A program made the position numbers and the translations under genes. From Aquincola tertiaricarbonis (lineage in GTDB: Bacteria > Pseudomonadota > Gammaproteobacteria > Burkholderiales > Burkholderiaceae_C), in NCBI RefSeq assembly GCF_000969605.1, contig NZ_JZUE01000001.1, positions 1 to 64,000 of the forward strand: 64,000 nucleotides of DNA, read 5' to 3'. Positions within the stretch are counted from its first letter, which is position 1. Every line of letters starts with the position of its first letter. Under the pieces are notes generated by a model. The model ran no database searches, was not told the DNA's origin, and saw nothing but the letters and a program-made list of their open reading frames with translations. Positions 45,542-53,971 of this stretch are shown in pieces.

Positions 45542-46337
45542 ACGCCAGCGGGCCATGCTGGCCGAAATGGGCGTGCGCGTGTTCGTGCAGCCGCCGCAGG
45601 CCGCGCCGGCGGATGTGCTGCTGCAGGACGAGCCCATGGCATCGGACCCGCCGCAGTCGCCGGTGGCCGACGCGCCCCCGCCCGTGCCGACCATCGCCCG
45701 CCCGCCACGCCCGGCATCCGCCGAGCCACCGATGCGCACGCCGTCCGCCATCGACACGCTCGACTGGGAGCCGCTGCGCGAGATGGTGGCCGGCTGCACC
45801 GCCTGCGCGCTGTGCGAATCGCGGCGCCACACCGTCTTCGGCGTGGGCCACACGCGGGCGCACTGGATGATCATCGGCGAGGCGCCCGGCGAGCAGGAGG
45901 ACCTGCGCGGCGAACCCTTCGTCGGACCGGCCGGCCAGCTGCTCGACAGCATGCTGATGGCCCTGGGCCTCACGCGCGAGGAGGCGCCGCCCGAACGCCA
46001 GGTGTTCATCGCCAACACGCTGAAGTGCCGGCCGCCGCGCAACCGCAACCCGGAGCCGGAGGAACTCGCCCGCTGCGAGCCCTACCTGCAGCGCCAGATC
46101 GCCCTGGTGCAGCCCAAGGTCATCCTGGCGATGGGGCGCTTCGCGGTGCAGTCGCTGCTGCGCAGCAACGAGCCCATCGGCAAGCTGCGCGGGCAGGTGC
46201 ACCAGTACCAGGGCGTGCCGCTGGTGGTCACCTATCACCCGGCCTACCTGCTGCGCCAGCCGATGGACAAGGCGCGCTCCTGGGACGACCTTTGCCTGGC
46301 CGCCGAGGTGATGGAACGGGGCCCCCAAGCTCGCTGA
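45531..46337 (+). CDS. Uracil-DNA glycosylase, family 4 (4Fe-4S type)
   Basis: 268-residue UDG that removes uracil from DNA. It shows the catalytic-water motif GEAPGEQEDLRGEPFVG, the C-terminal HPAYLLRQP, and four Fe-S cysteines (about 89, 92 and the pair in LKCRPPRNRNPEPEELARC). A Pro/Ala-rich linker of 55 residues (about 21-75) precedes the catalytic domain. Homologues fused to phage-type DNA polymerase have similar N-terminal regions. It starts at ATG 45531 inside the rimI end; its own end (RGPQAR) runs into an intergenic repeat. Confidence 0.92.
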   Translation: MWTERQRAMLAEMGVRVFVQPPQAAPADVLLQDEPMASDPPQSPVADAPPPVPTIARPPRPASAEPPMRTPSAIDTLDWEPLREMVAGCTACALCESRRHTVFGVGHTRAHWMIIGEAPGEQEDLRGEPFVGPAGQLLDSMLMALGLTREEAPPERQVFIANTLKCRPPRNRNPEPEELARCEPYLQRQIALVQPKVILAMGRFAVQSLLRSNEPIGKLRGQVHQYQGVPLVVTYHPAYLLRQPMDKARSWDDLCLAAEVMERGPQAR

Positions 46338-46392
46338 CGCTCGCGGCCCCGCAAGGGGGCGCGTTCGCCGCTGCCGCCCGGCCGCCGGCGGC
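46318..46392. repeat. GC-rich intergenic repeat-like element (udg / glmU)
   Basis: The stretch GGGGCCCCCAAGCTCGCTGA, then CGCTCGCGGCCCC and GCAAGGGGGC, followed by CGCCGCTGCCGCCCGGCCGC, resembles an interspersed element I associate with Comamonadaceae-type genomes, often at the end of convergent genes. It contains pairing GGGGCCCC/GGGGGC segments that could fold. It supplies the last six codons and stop of the udg gene. It shares the GGCCGGGCGGC core with the element at 33765 in the opposite orientation. Confidence 0.4.
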
Positions 46393-47763
46393 CTATTTCG
46401 GCAGCTTGGCCGGGCGCTTCCAGCCCGGCACCGTGAGCTGACGCGCGCGCGAGACGCTCAGCTGCCCGGCCGGCGCGTCCTTGGCGATGGTGGAGCCGCC
46501 GCCGATGGTGGCGCCGTCGCCCAGGGTCACCGGGGCCACCAGCACGCAGTTGCTGCCCACGTGCACGTCGTTGCCGATGACGGTGCGGTGCTTGTTCACG
46601 CCGTCATAGTTGGCGGTGATGGAGCCGGCGCCGAAGTTCACCCGCTCGCCCACGGTGCTGTCGCCCAGGTAGGCCAGGTGGTTGGCCTTGGCGCCATGGG
46701 CCAGCGTCGAGTTCTTCACTTCCACGAAGTTGCCGATGTGCACCTCGGTGCCCAGCACCGCGCCCGGCCGCAGCCGCGCATAGGGGCCGATCAGCGAGCC
46801 CGGACCCACCTGGGCCTGCTCGACGTGCGTGAAGGGGTGGATCACCGCGTCGGCCTCGATGCGGGCGCTGCGGATCACGCAGTTCGCGCCGATGCGCACG
46901 CCGTCGCCCAGCGTCACCTCGCCCTCGAAGATGCAGTTGACGTCGATCTCCACATCGCGGCCGCAGTGCAGCGTGCCGCGCACGTCGATGCGCGCGGGGT
47001 CGGCCAGGCGCACACCGGCTTCCATCAGCGCATCGGCCTGCGCCGCCTGGTGCAGCCGCTCCAGCTGCGCCAGCTCTCGCGGGCTGTTGATGCCGCGCAC
47101 CTCGATCTCGGCCGCCGCGGCCGACGCCACCACCGGCACGCCCTGCGCTACGGCCATCTTCACGATGTCGGTCAGGTAGTACTCGCGCTGCGCGTTCTGG
47201 TTGTCCAGCGCCATCACCGCACGCTTCAGCCAGGCGGTGGGCGCGGCCATCATGCCGGTGTACACCTCGCGGATCTCGCGCTGCGCGGGCGTGGCGTCCT
47301 TGTGCTCGACGATGGCCTGCACGCTGCCGCCATCGGCCGACCGCACGATGCGGCCATAGCCGGTGGCGTCGGCCAGCGTCACCGTCAGCAGCGCCAGCCG
47401 CTGGCCGCCGCAGGCCTCCGCCAGCGCGCGGGCTGTCTCGGCGCGGATCAGCGGCACGTCGCCGTTGAGGATCAGCGTGGTGCCTTCGTCGGGCAGCTCG
47501 GGCACCACCTGCTGGATGGCGTGGCCGGTGCCCAGCTGCGGTTCCTGCTTGACCATGCGCACGGCGGGCACATCAATTGCCTTTTGCACCTGGTCGGCGC
47601 CATGACCGACGATCACGAGCGTATGTTCGGCCTGCAGCGTGGCGGTGGTGTCGAGCACGCGCTGCAGCAGGCTGCGTCCGGCCAGGGTGTGCAATACCTT
47701 GGGCCGATCGGATTTCATGCGGGTGCCCTTGCCCGCAGCCATGATGACGATGTGGAGAGTCAT
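46393..47763 (-). CDS. glmU: Bifunctional UDP-N-acetylglucosamine pyrophosphorylase / glucosamine-1-phosphate acetyltransferase
   Basis: 456 residues. The N-terminal pyrophosphorylase (1-230) shows VIMAAGKGTRMKSDRPKVLH and ILNGDVPLI. The C-terminal left-handed beta-helix acetyltransferase (about 250-456) has hexapeptide repeats (IGANCVIRSARIEADAVIHP) and NFVEVKNSTLAHGAKANHL. It makes UDP-GlcNAc for peptidoglycan and LPS. ATG 47763 is the family start. glmS is not next to it here. Its start nearly touches that of the divergent lipoprotein gene. Confidence 0.97.
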   Translation of the reverse strand: MTLHIVIMAAGKGTRMKSDRPKVLHTLAGRSLLQRVLDTTATLQAEHTLVIVGHGADQVQKAIDVPAVRMVKQEPQLGTGHAIQQVVPELPDEGTTLILNGDVPLIRAETARALAEACGGQRLALLTVTLADATGYGRIVRSADGGSVQAIVEHKDATPAQREIREVYTGMMAAPTAWLKRAVMALDNQNAQREYYLTDIVKMAVAQGVPVVASAAAAEIEVRGINSPRELAQLERLHQAAQADALMEAGVRLADPARIDVRGTLHCGRDVEIDVNCIFEGEVTLGDGVRIGANCVIRSARIEADAVIHPFTHVEQAQVGPGSLIGPYARLRPGAVLGTEVHIGNFVEVKNSTLAHGAKANHLAYLGDSTVGERVNFGAGSITANYDGVNKHRTVIGNDVHVGSNCVLVAPVTLGDGATIGGGSTIAKDAPAGQLSVSRARQLTVPGWKRPAKLPK

Positions 47764-47782
47764 GCGTGAACCGTGCTCTGTG

Positions 47783-48667
47783 ATGCCGTGGCGTAAGTGG
47801 TCGCGGATTATCGGTGCCAGCCTGCTGGCACTCGCCCTCACCGGCTGCGCCGTGGTGCAGTTGGCCTACAACCAGGCGCCGGGCTGGACCTCCTGGTGGA
47901 TCAACAGCTATGCCGACCTGGACGACGAGCAGGGCCCGCGCACCCGTGACGCCATCGACGCTTGGTTCCGCTGGCATCGCAGCACGCAGCTGCCGGAGTA
48001 CGCGGGCATGCTGGCCCGCATGCAGGCGCAGGCGATGGACAACACCACCGGCGCCGCGCTCTGCCGCTGGGAGCCGGAGCTGCGCCAGCGCGCCGAGGCC
48101 GCGCTGATGCAGGCGGTGGCACCCGCTGCGGAGCTGGCCGTGACGCTGCGGCCGCAACAGCTGCGCCACATCGAGAAGCGCTACGAGCGCAACAACAAGG
48201 AATTTCGCGAGGAATACCTGCAGCCCGATCCGGCCGAGCGCCTGGAAGAGCTGCAGGAGCGCACCGTCGAGCGGCTGGAAAAGCTCTATGGCCGGCTGGA
48301 TGCCGCCCAGCGCGAGCGCGTGGCCAAGGCCCTGGCCGCTTCACCCTACGACGCGGAGCTGTGGCAGCAGGAACGCCTGGCCCGCCAGCGCGACACGCTG
48401 CAGACGCTGCGCACCCTCACCGCCGAGGGCCGCACCCAGCCGGCAGCGGCCGCGCAGGCCGAGGTCAAGGCCTTGATGGGCCGCTGGATGCGCTCGCCGC
48501 GCCCGGCCTATGCGGCCTACCAGCGCAAGCTGGTCGACTACAACTGCGCCTGGATGGCCGAGCTGCACAACAGCACCACGCCCGAGCAGCGACGCCATGC
48601 CCGCGACAAGCTGCGTGGCTGGGAGTCGGATGCGCGGGCGCTGGCGGCCGCGGCCGCCAGCGGTTGA
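47783..48667 (+). CDS. DUF6279 family lipoprotein
   Basis: 294-residue lipoprotein, signal RIIGASLLALALTGC (lipobox LTGC, mature Cys about 21), of a family I know as DUF6279, function unknown. The mature part is helical and charged: VQLAYNQAPGWTSWWINSYA near the N-terminus is its hallmark, followed by coiled-coil-like stretches (RLEELQERTVERLEKLYGRL). Start at 47783 has no Shine-Dalgarno; ATG 47762, preceded by GGAGAG, is an alternative that would overlap the glmU start. Confidence 0.8.
   Translation: MPWRKWSRIIGASLLALALTGCAVVQLAYNQAPGWTSWWINSYADLDDEQGPRTRDAIDAWFRWHRSTQLPEYAGMLARMQAQAMDNTTGAALCRWEPELRQRAEAALMQAVAPAAELAVTLRPQQLRHIEKRYERNNKEFREEYLQPDPAERLEELQERTVERLEKLYGRLDAAQRERVAKALAASPYDAELWQQERLARQRDTLQTLRTLTAEGRTQPAAAAQAEVKALMGRWMRSPRPAYAAYQRKLVDYNCAWMAELHNSTTPEQRRHARDKLRGWESDARALAAAAASG
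47807..47812 (-). promoter_or_regulatory. Possible -10 element for glmU
   Basis: On the minus strand GATAAT lies 43 bases before the glmU ATG, inside the signal-peptide codons of the divergent lipoprotein gene. The -35 is weak. Confidence 0.35.
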
Positions 48668-48674
48668 AGCGCGC

Positions 48675-49277
48675 CTACCGGCTGACCGGCACCACCACCC
48701 GGCGCGGGCTCACGGCCGGGGTGGGAAAGTCCTTCAGTGCCGCCTCGAACATCAGCGACAGCGATTCGCCGTCGGCGCCGATCAGGCTGTCGTTGACCGC
48801 GCGCGTCTCGTACAGCGGCGCGCCGGTGGCGCGGTCGCGGATCAGCACCGCCACCTCGCGCTCGTAGCGCGGGTTGTCGAAGCGGTAGCCCAGGCCGAAG
48901 CCGGGGCGCCAGCCGCCATAGCGGCCGTAGCCATAGCCCCAGTTCCACCACATCGGGTCGTCCCAGGGCGAGGTCTCGTAGCGGGTGATGCGCGCGCCAA
49001 GCTGGATGCTGACGTCGGCCCGCGCCGCATCGGGTGCCGGCTTGAAGCCGGCCATCTCCACGGCGGGCCGGGCGGCTTCCTCGAGCGCGGCCTGCTGCTC
49101 CGGCTGCGAGGCCTGCGAGGGCAGGCGCTCGAACACATAGGTGCCGGGGGCGCGGCCTGTGGGCCAAGTGCCGTAGCTGCGCACGTCGCTGCTCAGGGTG
49201 TTGAGCGATGCGCAGCCGCCCAGCGCCAGCGCCGCGGCACCGGCGGCGGCCCAACGCAGGGGGGACAGTGAGTTCAT
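48675..49277 (-). CDS. DUF4136 family lipoprotein
   Basis: 200-residue lipoprotein with signal WAAAGAAALALGGC (lipobox LGGC, mature Cys about 22) and a DUF4136 domain: SYGTWPTGRAPGTYVFERLP, AADVSIQLGAR-like ARADVSIQLGARITRYE and a tryptophan/tyrosine-rich insert (MWWNWGYGYGRYGGW). The family is envelope-associated with unknown role. AAGGAA precedes the ATG. It is convergent with the DUF6279 gene, seven bases apart, and follows ttcA on the same strand. Confidence 0.85.
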   Translation of the reverse strand: MNSLSPLRWAAAGAAALALGGCASLNTLSSDVRSYGTWPTGRAPGTYVFERLPSQASQPEQQAALEEAARPAVEMAGFKPAPDAARADVSIQLGARITRYETSPWDDPMWWNWGYGYGRYGGWRPGFGLGYRFDNPRYEREVAVLIRDRATGAPLYETRAVNDSLIGADGESLSLMFEAALKDFPTPAVSPRRVVVPVSR

Positions 49278-49293
49278 GACAGGGGTTCCTTCG

Positions 49294-50205
49294 TCAGGCC
49301 CCCGGGTGCAGCTTCACCACCGAGGTGGCCGGCGTGCCGCAGGGGTCCTCGTCTTCGTCGAATGCCTTGTCGCCCATGGGGTCGGCCATGCCGGTGGCCT
49401 GGAGCGTGGTGAAAGGGTACAGCTTCCGGTCCATCATGTGCGAAGGCACGATGTTGCCCATGGCGGTGAACATGTTGTCGATGCGGCCGGGGTACAGGCG
49501 GTCCCAGTCGCGGATCATCGACTTGATCTGCGCCCGTTGCAGGCCTTCCTGGTTGCCGCACAGCGTGCAGGGGATGATGGGGAAGGCGCGCTGCACCGCA
49601 TAGCGCTCGAGGTCGGTCTCGGCCACGTAGGCCAGCGGCCGGATGACCACGTGCTTGCCGTCGTCGCTCACCAGCTTGGGCGGCATGCCCTTCATGCGGC
49701 TGCCGAAGAACATGTTCATCAGCAGGGTGACCACCATGTCGTCGCGGTGATGGCCCAGGGCCACCTTGGTGGCGCCCAGCTCGCTGGCCACGCGGTACAG
49801 GATGCCGCGCCGCAGCCGCGAGCACAGCGAGCACATGGTCTGGCCCTCGGGGATCAGCCGCTTGACGATGGAGTAGGTGTCCTGCTCCTCGATGCGGAAG
49901 GGCACGTCCAGCGTGCCCAGGTACTGCGGCAGCACATGCTCGGGGAAGCCCGGCTGCTTCTGGTCGAGGTTGACCGCCACCAGCTCGAAGGGCACCGGCG
50001 CACGCTTGCGCAGGTTGATCAGGATGTCGAGCAGGGCATAGCTGTCCTTGCCGCCGGACACGCAGACCATCACCTTGTCGCCGGCTTCGATCATGTTGAA
50101 GTCGGCGATGGCCTGGCCCACTTGTCTATGCAAGCGCTTGGAGAGCTTGTTGGCCTCGAAGGCGGCCTTGCGGTCGGTCTCGGGGGCGGTGGCGATGTCG
50201 CTCAT
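49294..50205 (-). CDS. ttcA: tRNA 2-thiocytidine(32) synthetase TtcA
   Basis: 303-residue Fe-S enzyme that puts sulphur on cytidine 32 of certain tRNAs. The PP-loop SGGKDS is at 50-55, followed by the two Cys pairs CSLC (about 132-135) and CTLC (about 220) that hold the cluster. [19 protein letters not shown] is typical. The start is ATG 50205 ([11 protein letters not shown]); a longer in-frame reading from 50301 would overlap folB. Lies 10 bp after folB. Confidence 0.95.
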   Translation of the reverse strand: MSDIATAPETDRKAAFEANKLSKRLHRQVGQAIADFNMIEAGDKVMVCVSGGKDSYALLDILINLRKRAPVPFELVAVNLDQKQPGFPEHVLPQYLGTLDVPFRIEEQDTYSIVKRLIPEGQTMCSLCSRLRRGILYRVASELGATKVALGHHRDDMVVTLLMNMFFGSRMKGMPPKLVSDDGKHVVIRPLAYVAETDLERYAVQRAFPIIPCTLCGNQEGLQRAQIKSMIRDWDRLYPGRIDNMFTAMGNIVPSHMMDRKLYPFTTLQATGMADPMGDKAFDEDEDPCGTPATSVVKLHPGA

Positions 50206-50215
50206 GGCAGTTCTT

Positions 50216-50611
50216 TCAACGCTTGATGCCGAACACTTCGATGCCGACCGCGTCGCAGTCGGGGTACACGTCGGGCTTTTCGGTGGACACGCGCGCGGCA
50301 CGCACGCGGGGGTTGGCCAGCATGGCCTTCAGCACGTCGTCGGCCAGCGTCTCCTGCAGGTGGATGTGGCCCTGCTGCACGCGCTCGGCCACGGTGCGGC
50401 GGATGAAGTCGTAGTCCACCACCTCGTGCAGCTCGTCGGTGGTGGGGGTGGACTGCGCCAGCGGCACGAACAGGTCGACGTTGATGACCACGCGCTGCTC
50501 GCCGCGCTTCTCGAAGTCATGCACGCCGATGTTGATCCACACCTCGTAGTCGCGCAGGAAAAGGCGGCGGCAGTCGGCCAGCTCGGGATGCAGGAGGTTC
50601 ATGGCGGCCAT
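50216..50611 (-). CDS. folB: Dihydroneopterin aldolase FolB
   Basis: 131-residue homo-octameric enzyme of folate synthesis, cleaving dihydroneopterin. [38 protein letters not shown] and the Lys in [11 protein letters not shown] are family features. The ATG follows the SDR stop without a gap (TGAATG); a second in-frame ATG is three codons on. Coupling with the FolM-like SDR suggests a shared pteridine role. Confidence 0.93.
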   Translation of the reverse strand: MAAMNLLHPELADCRRLFLRDYEVWINIGVHDFEKRGEQRVVINVDLFVPLAQSTPTTDELHEVVDYDFIRRTVAERVQQGHIHLQETLADDVLKAMLANPRVRAARVSTEKPDVYPDCDAVGIEVFGIKR

Positions 50612-51385
50612 TCAGGCGAGAAAGTAGACGTCGCGCGGCTGCGCGGCGAGATGCTGGCCGCCATCGACCAGGATCGTGGTCCCGGTGATGGCGGGGGAAT
50701 CGAGCACGAAGCGCACGGTGCGCGCCACGTCCTCGGGGGTGGAGGAGCGCTGCAGCGGCGTCATGCGGTGCGCGCGCTGGAACTCGGCTTCGTTCATCGG
50801 CCCCGACGGCAGCGTCACGCCCGGTGCCACGCCCACCACGCGCACCTGCGGCGCCAGCGCCATCGCCAGCAGCGTGGTGGCGCTTTCCAGCGCGGCCTTG
50901 CTCAGCGTGTACGACAGGTGGTCGGGGTTGGGGTTCCACAGCTTCTGGTCCAGCAGGTTCACCACGCAGCCAGCCGGCGTGGCGTCGTCCTCGCGCTGGC
51001 CCAGGTGCGCATGCAGCGCCTGCGCCAGCAGGATGGGCGCGGCGGTGTTGGCGCGCCAGTGGCGCTCCATCGCGGCATGGCTGAAGCTGGCCACGTCGTC
51101 ATGCTCGAACAGCGAAGCGTTGTTCACCACCGCGTCCACCCGGCCCAGCTGCTGAACGGCCTGCGGCAGCAGCACGCGGCAGGCGGCTTCGTCGGTGAGG
51201 TCGGCCGGCAGCACCGCCACGCGGGCGCCTGCGGCCTGCAGTTCGGCGGCGGTGGCATGGGCTTCATCGTTGGCATGGTGGCAGTGCAGCGCGATGTCGA
51301 AGCCCTGCTGCGCCAGGTGCAATGCGATGCTGCGGCCGATGCGCCGGGCCGCTCCGGTGACGAGTACGACGCGGCGCGTGAGCAT
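50612..51385 (-). CDS. Short-chain dehydrogenase, FolM/pteridine-reductase-like
   Basis: 257-residue classical-type SDR. The nucleotide motif TGAARRIGR (10-18), with Arg rather than Gly pattern, and LHCHHANDEA resemble pteridine reductases (PTR1/FolM) more than generic SDRs. The catalytic YTLSK (about 158-162) and NNAS are present. Likely NADPH-dependent reduction of dihydropterins (inference from motif and from folB directly downstream). It is divergent from the MidA-type gene with only 17 bp between starts. Confidence 0.85.
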   Translation of the reverse strand: MLTRRVVLVTGAARRIGRSIALHLAQQGFDIALHCHHANDEAHATAAELQAAGARVAVLPADLTDEAACRVLLPQAVQQLGRVDAVVNNASLFEHDDVASFSHAAMERHWRANTAAPILLAQALHAHLGQREDDATPAGCVVNLLDQKLWNPNPDHLSYTLSKAALESATTLLAMALAPQVRVVGVAPGVTLPSGPMNEAEFQRAHRMTPLQRSSTPEDVARTVRFVLDSPAITGTTILVDGGQHLAAQPRDVYFLA

Positions 51386-51391
51386 GGTTCC

Positions 51392-51397
51392 TAGAAT
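51392..51397 (+). promoter_or_regulatory. -10-like TAGAAT, leaderless start for the MidA-type gene
   Basis: TAGAAT is followed by five bases and the ATG at 51403. An in-frame TGA (51379-51381) excludes an upstream start, and no Shine-Dalgarno is present, so a leaderless mRNA is the simplest reading. Confidence 0.45.
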
Positions 51398-51402
51398 GCG
51401 GC

Positions 51403-52515
51403 ATGCACGAAGTTGAACCCGCCAGTGTATCGAGCGAGCTGCTGGCCCACCTGCGCGAGGACATCGGCCGCGCCGGCGGGTGGCTGCCCTTCGACCGCTA
51501 CATGGCCGCGGTGCTGTACACGCCGGGCCTGGGCTACTACGCCAACGGCAGCGTGAAGTTCGGTGCCATGCCGTCCTCGGGCAGCGACTTCGTCACCGCG
51601 CCCGAGATGACGCCGCTGTTCGGCCGCGCGCTCGCCGCCCAGCTCCGCCAGGCGCTGGACGAGACCGGCACCGATGCCTTGTGGGAATTCGGCGCCGGCT
51701 CCGGCGCGCTGGCGGAATCGCTGCTGCAGGCGCTGGGCGATCGGGTGCAGCGTTACACCATCGTCGACCTGTCGGGCAGCCTGCGGGCGCGGCAGCAGGC
51801 GCGGCTGGCCGCCTTCGGCGACCGGGTGCAGTGGGTGGCCGAGCTGCCCGCGCAGATGCAGGGCGTGGTGGTCGGCAACGAGGTGCTGGATGCGATGCCG
51901 GTGCAGCTGCTGCACTTCGACGGCCAGCGCTGGTGGGAGCGCGGCGTGACGCTGGATGCCGACGGCGCGCTCAGCTTCGCCGACCGCGACACCGCGCTGC
52001 GCCCGCCAGTGGAAGCGGCCTTCGTGTCCGGCACCACGGTGGAGATCCATCCGCAGGCCGAGGCCTTCGTGCGCACGTTGGCGCAGCGGCTGCAGCGCGG
52101 CGCGGTGTTCCTCATCGACTACGGCTTTCCGGAGGATGAGTTCTACCTGCCCCAGCGCATCGGCGGCACGCTGATGTGCCACCGCCTGCACCGCGCGGAC
52201 ACCGATCCGCTGGCCGACCCCGGCCTGAAGGACATCACCGCCCACGTCAATTTCACCGGCGTGGCACTGGCCGGACAGGACGCCGGGCTGGAGGTGCTGG
52301 GCTACACCTCCCAGGGCCGCTTCCTGCTCAACTGCGGGCTGGCGCAGCTGCTCGGCGACGCCCAGGCCGCGGGCGACCTGCGGGCCTTGTCGGCCGGCCA
52401 GAAGCTGGTGGCCGAGCACGAGATGGGCGAGCTGTTCAAGGTGATCGGCTTCGCCAAGGGCGCGCCGTTCGACGCCATCGGCTTTTCGGCGGGCGATCGC
52501 TCGCACCGGCTGTAG
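51403..52515 (+). CDS. SAM-dependent methyltransferase, NDUFAF7/MidA family
   Basis: 370-residue class I methyltransferase of the MidA/NDUFAF7 family (DUF185). FDRYMAAVLYTPGLGYYANG, SDFVTAPEMTPLFGRALAAQ, the SAM motif LWEFGAGSGALAESLL and VVGNEVLDAMPVQLLHFDG are diagnostic. In mitochondria NDUFAF7 dimethylates an Arg of complex I; the bacterial target is not settled. ATG 51403 is the only possible in-frame start at the 5' end. Followed by a DUF2905 gene. Confidence 0.9.
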   Translation: MHEVEPASVSSELLAHLREDIGRAGGWLPFDRYMAAVLYTPGLGYYANGSVKFGAMPSSGSDFVTAPEMTPLFGRALAAQLRQALDETGTDALWEFGAGSGALAESLLQALGDRVQRYTIVDLSGSLRARQQARLAAFGDRVQWVAELPAQMQGVVVGNEVLDAMPVQLLHFDGQRWWERGVTLDADGALSFADRDTALRPPVEAAFVSGTTVEIHPQAEAFVRTLAQRLQRGAVFLIDYGFPEDEFYLPQRIGGTLMCHRLHRADTDPLADPGLKDITAHVNFTGVALAGQDAGLEVLGYTSQGRFLLNCGLAQLLGDAQAAGDLRALSAGQKLVAEHEMGELFKVIGFAKGAPFDAIGFSAGDRSHRL

Positions 52516-52527
52516 GCGCCGCGCCGC

Positions 52528-52719
52528 ATGCGCTGGCTGCTGGTCTTCCTCATCGCCTGCCTGCTGTTCAACGGCCTGCAGCACTGGCTGGCGCGCATCG
52601 GCCTGGGCAAGCTGCCGGGCGACTTCCGCTTCATCCTCTTCGGCCGCGAGTGGTACCTGCCGGTGGCCAGCAGCCTGGTGCTGAGCCTGATCGCGATGGG
52701 CGTCGGCTACTTCATCTGA
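52528..52719 (+). CDS. DUF2905 family small membrane protein
   Basis: 63 residues, two membrane helices (about 3-16 and 43-62) separated by LGKLPGDFRFILFGREWYLP. The LGxLPGD and PxxSSxxLS pattern is that of DUF2905, a small inner-membrane family of unknown function. It follows the methyltransferase by 12 bp and probably shares its transcript. Its end overlaps the cca end by 13 bases in convergent orientation. Confidence 0.8.
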   Translation: MRWLLVFLIACLLFNGLQHWLARIGLGKLPGDFRFILFGREWYLPVASSLVLSLIAMGVGYFI

Positions 52720-53966
52720 GCGCCGGCCCAGGCCTCCAGCGCCGCCTGCCGTGCCTCGGCGATCGCGCTGCCGATGCCCGGGCCCTGCACGCCGCGCGCC
52801 ACGGCCTCGGCCGCCACCTGCTTCACGTCCACCGCCTGCACGGTGTGCAGCGCGGCCAGCAGCCGTTCACGCTGCGGATAGGGCCGGTCTTCCAGGCCCG
52901 TGCGGCCGCGGGCGTCGCATTCGCAGGCCAGCAGCGCCTGCTCGAAGCGCTGTGGCCGGCGCAGCGCGTCGCAGCGTTCCAGCAGCCGCATCAGCGCCCT
53001 GGCGCCGAACTCCATGCTGCGGTGGATGTTGCCGTGCTCGCCGGCCACCAGCTGCGCCAGCTCGCGGCATTCCACCGGCACCCGAAGCCGGTCGGCCACC
53101 GCGGCGGCGAGCTTCACGCTGCGGGCTTCATGCGCGATGTGGCGCGGCCAGTCGTCCGGCCGCGTGGTGCCCTTGCCCAGGTCGTGCACCAGGCAGGCCC
53201 AGCGCACCGGCAGGGGTGCGCGCAGCGCAGCGGCGGTGTCCAGCACCAGCATGACATGCAGGCCGGTGTCCACCTCGGGATGGTGCTGCGGCGGCTGCGG
53301 CACGCCCCACAGGCGGTCCAGCTCTGGCAGCAGCCGCGCCAGCGCACCGCAATCACGCAGCAGGCCGAACATGCGGCTGGGCTGCGGCTCCATCAGCCCG
53401 CGCGACAGCTCCTGCCACACGCGCTCGGGCACGAGGGCGTCCACCTCGCCGGCATCCACCATGCGGCGGCACAGGGCCAGCGTCTCGGGGGCCACGCTGA
53501 AATCAGGCCAGCGGGCCAGGAAGCGGGCCAGCCGCAGGATGCGCACCGGGTCTTCCTCGAAGGCCTCGGACACATGGCGCAGCACCTTGGCCTGCAGGTC
53601 GCGCTGGCCGCCGTAGGGGTCGATCAGCGTGCCGTCCTCGGCCTCGGCGATGGCATTGACCGTCAGGTCGCGGCGCTGCAGGTCCTGCTCCAGCGTGACC
53701 GAGGGATCGGCATGCATGACGAAGCCGCGGTAGCCGGGCGCCGACTTGCGCTCGGTGCGGGCCAGCGCATATTCCTCGCGCGTGTGCGGATGCAGGAAGA
53801 CGGGGAAGTCGCGGCCCACTGGCACGTAGCCCAGCGCACCCAGCTGCTCGGCGGTGGCGCCTACCACCACCCAGTCGCGATCGCCGGCGTGCGGTGCCTG
53901 GTGCTGGCCGGCCTGCTCGCGCAGCAGGCGGTCGCGCACCGCGCCGCCCACGCAATACACCCGCAT
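52707..53966 (-). CDS. cca: Multifunctional CCA-adding enzyme
   Basis: 419-residue class II tRNA nucleotidyltransferase that builds or repairs the 3' CCA. The motifs VGGAVRD (6-12), the catalytic DRDW (Asp29, Asp31), QRRDLTVNAIAEAEDG and the EED/RR region (EEDPVRILRLARFLARW) are present. The C-terminal HD phosphohydrolase domain has LVHDLGKGTT. ATG 53966 is five bases after the NDUFA9-like gene stop, so the pair forms an operon. Confidence 0.96.
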   Translation of the reverse strand: MRVYCVGGAVRDRLLREQAGQHQAPHAGDRDWVVVGATAEQLGALGYVPVGRDFPVFLHPHTREEYALARTERKSAPGYRGFVMHADPSVTLEQDLQRRDLTVNAIAEAEDGTLIDPYGGQRDLQAKVLRHVSEAFEEDPVRILRLARFLARWPDFSVAPETLALCRRMVDAGEVDALVPERVWQELSRGLMEPQPSRMFGLLRDCGALARLLPELDRLWGVPQPPQHHPEVDTGLHVMLVLDTAAALRAPLPVRWACLVHDLGKGTTRPDDWPRHIAHEARSVKLAAAVADRLRVPVECRELAQLVAGEHGNIHRSMEFGARALMRLLERCDALRRPQRFEQALLACECDARGRTGLEDRPYPQRERLLAALHTVQAVDVKQVAAEAVARGVQGPGIGSAIAEARQAALEAWAGAQMK

Positions 53967-53971
53967 CGCCG

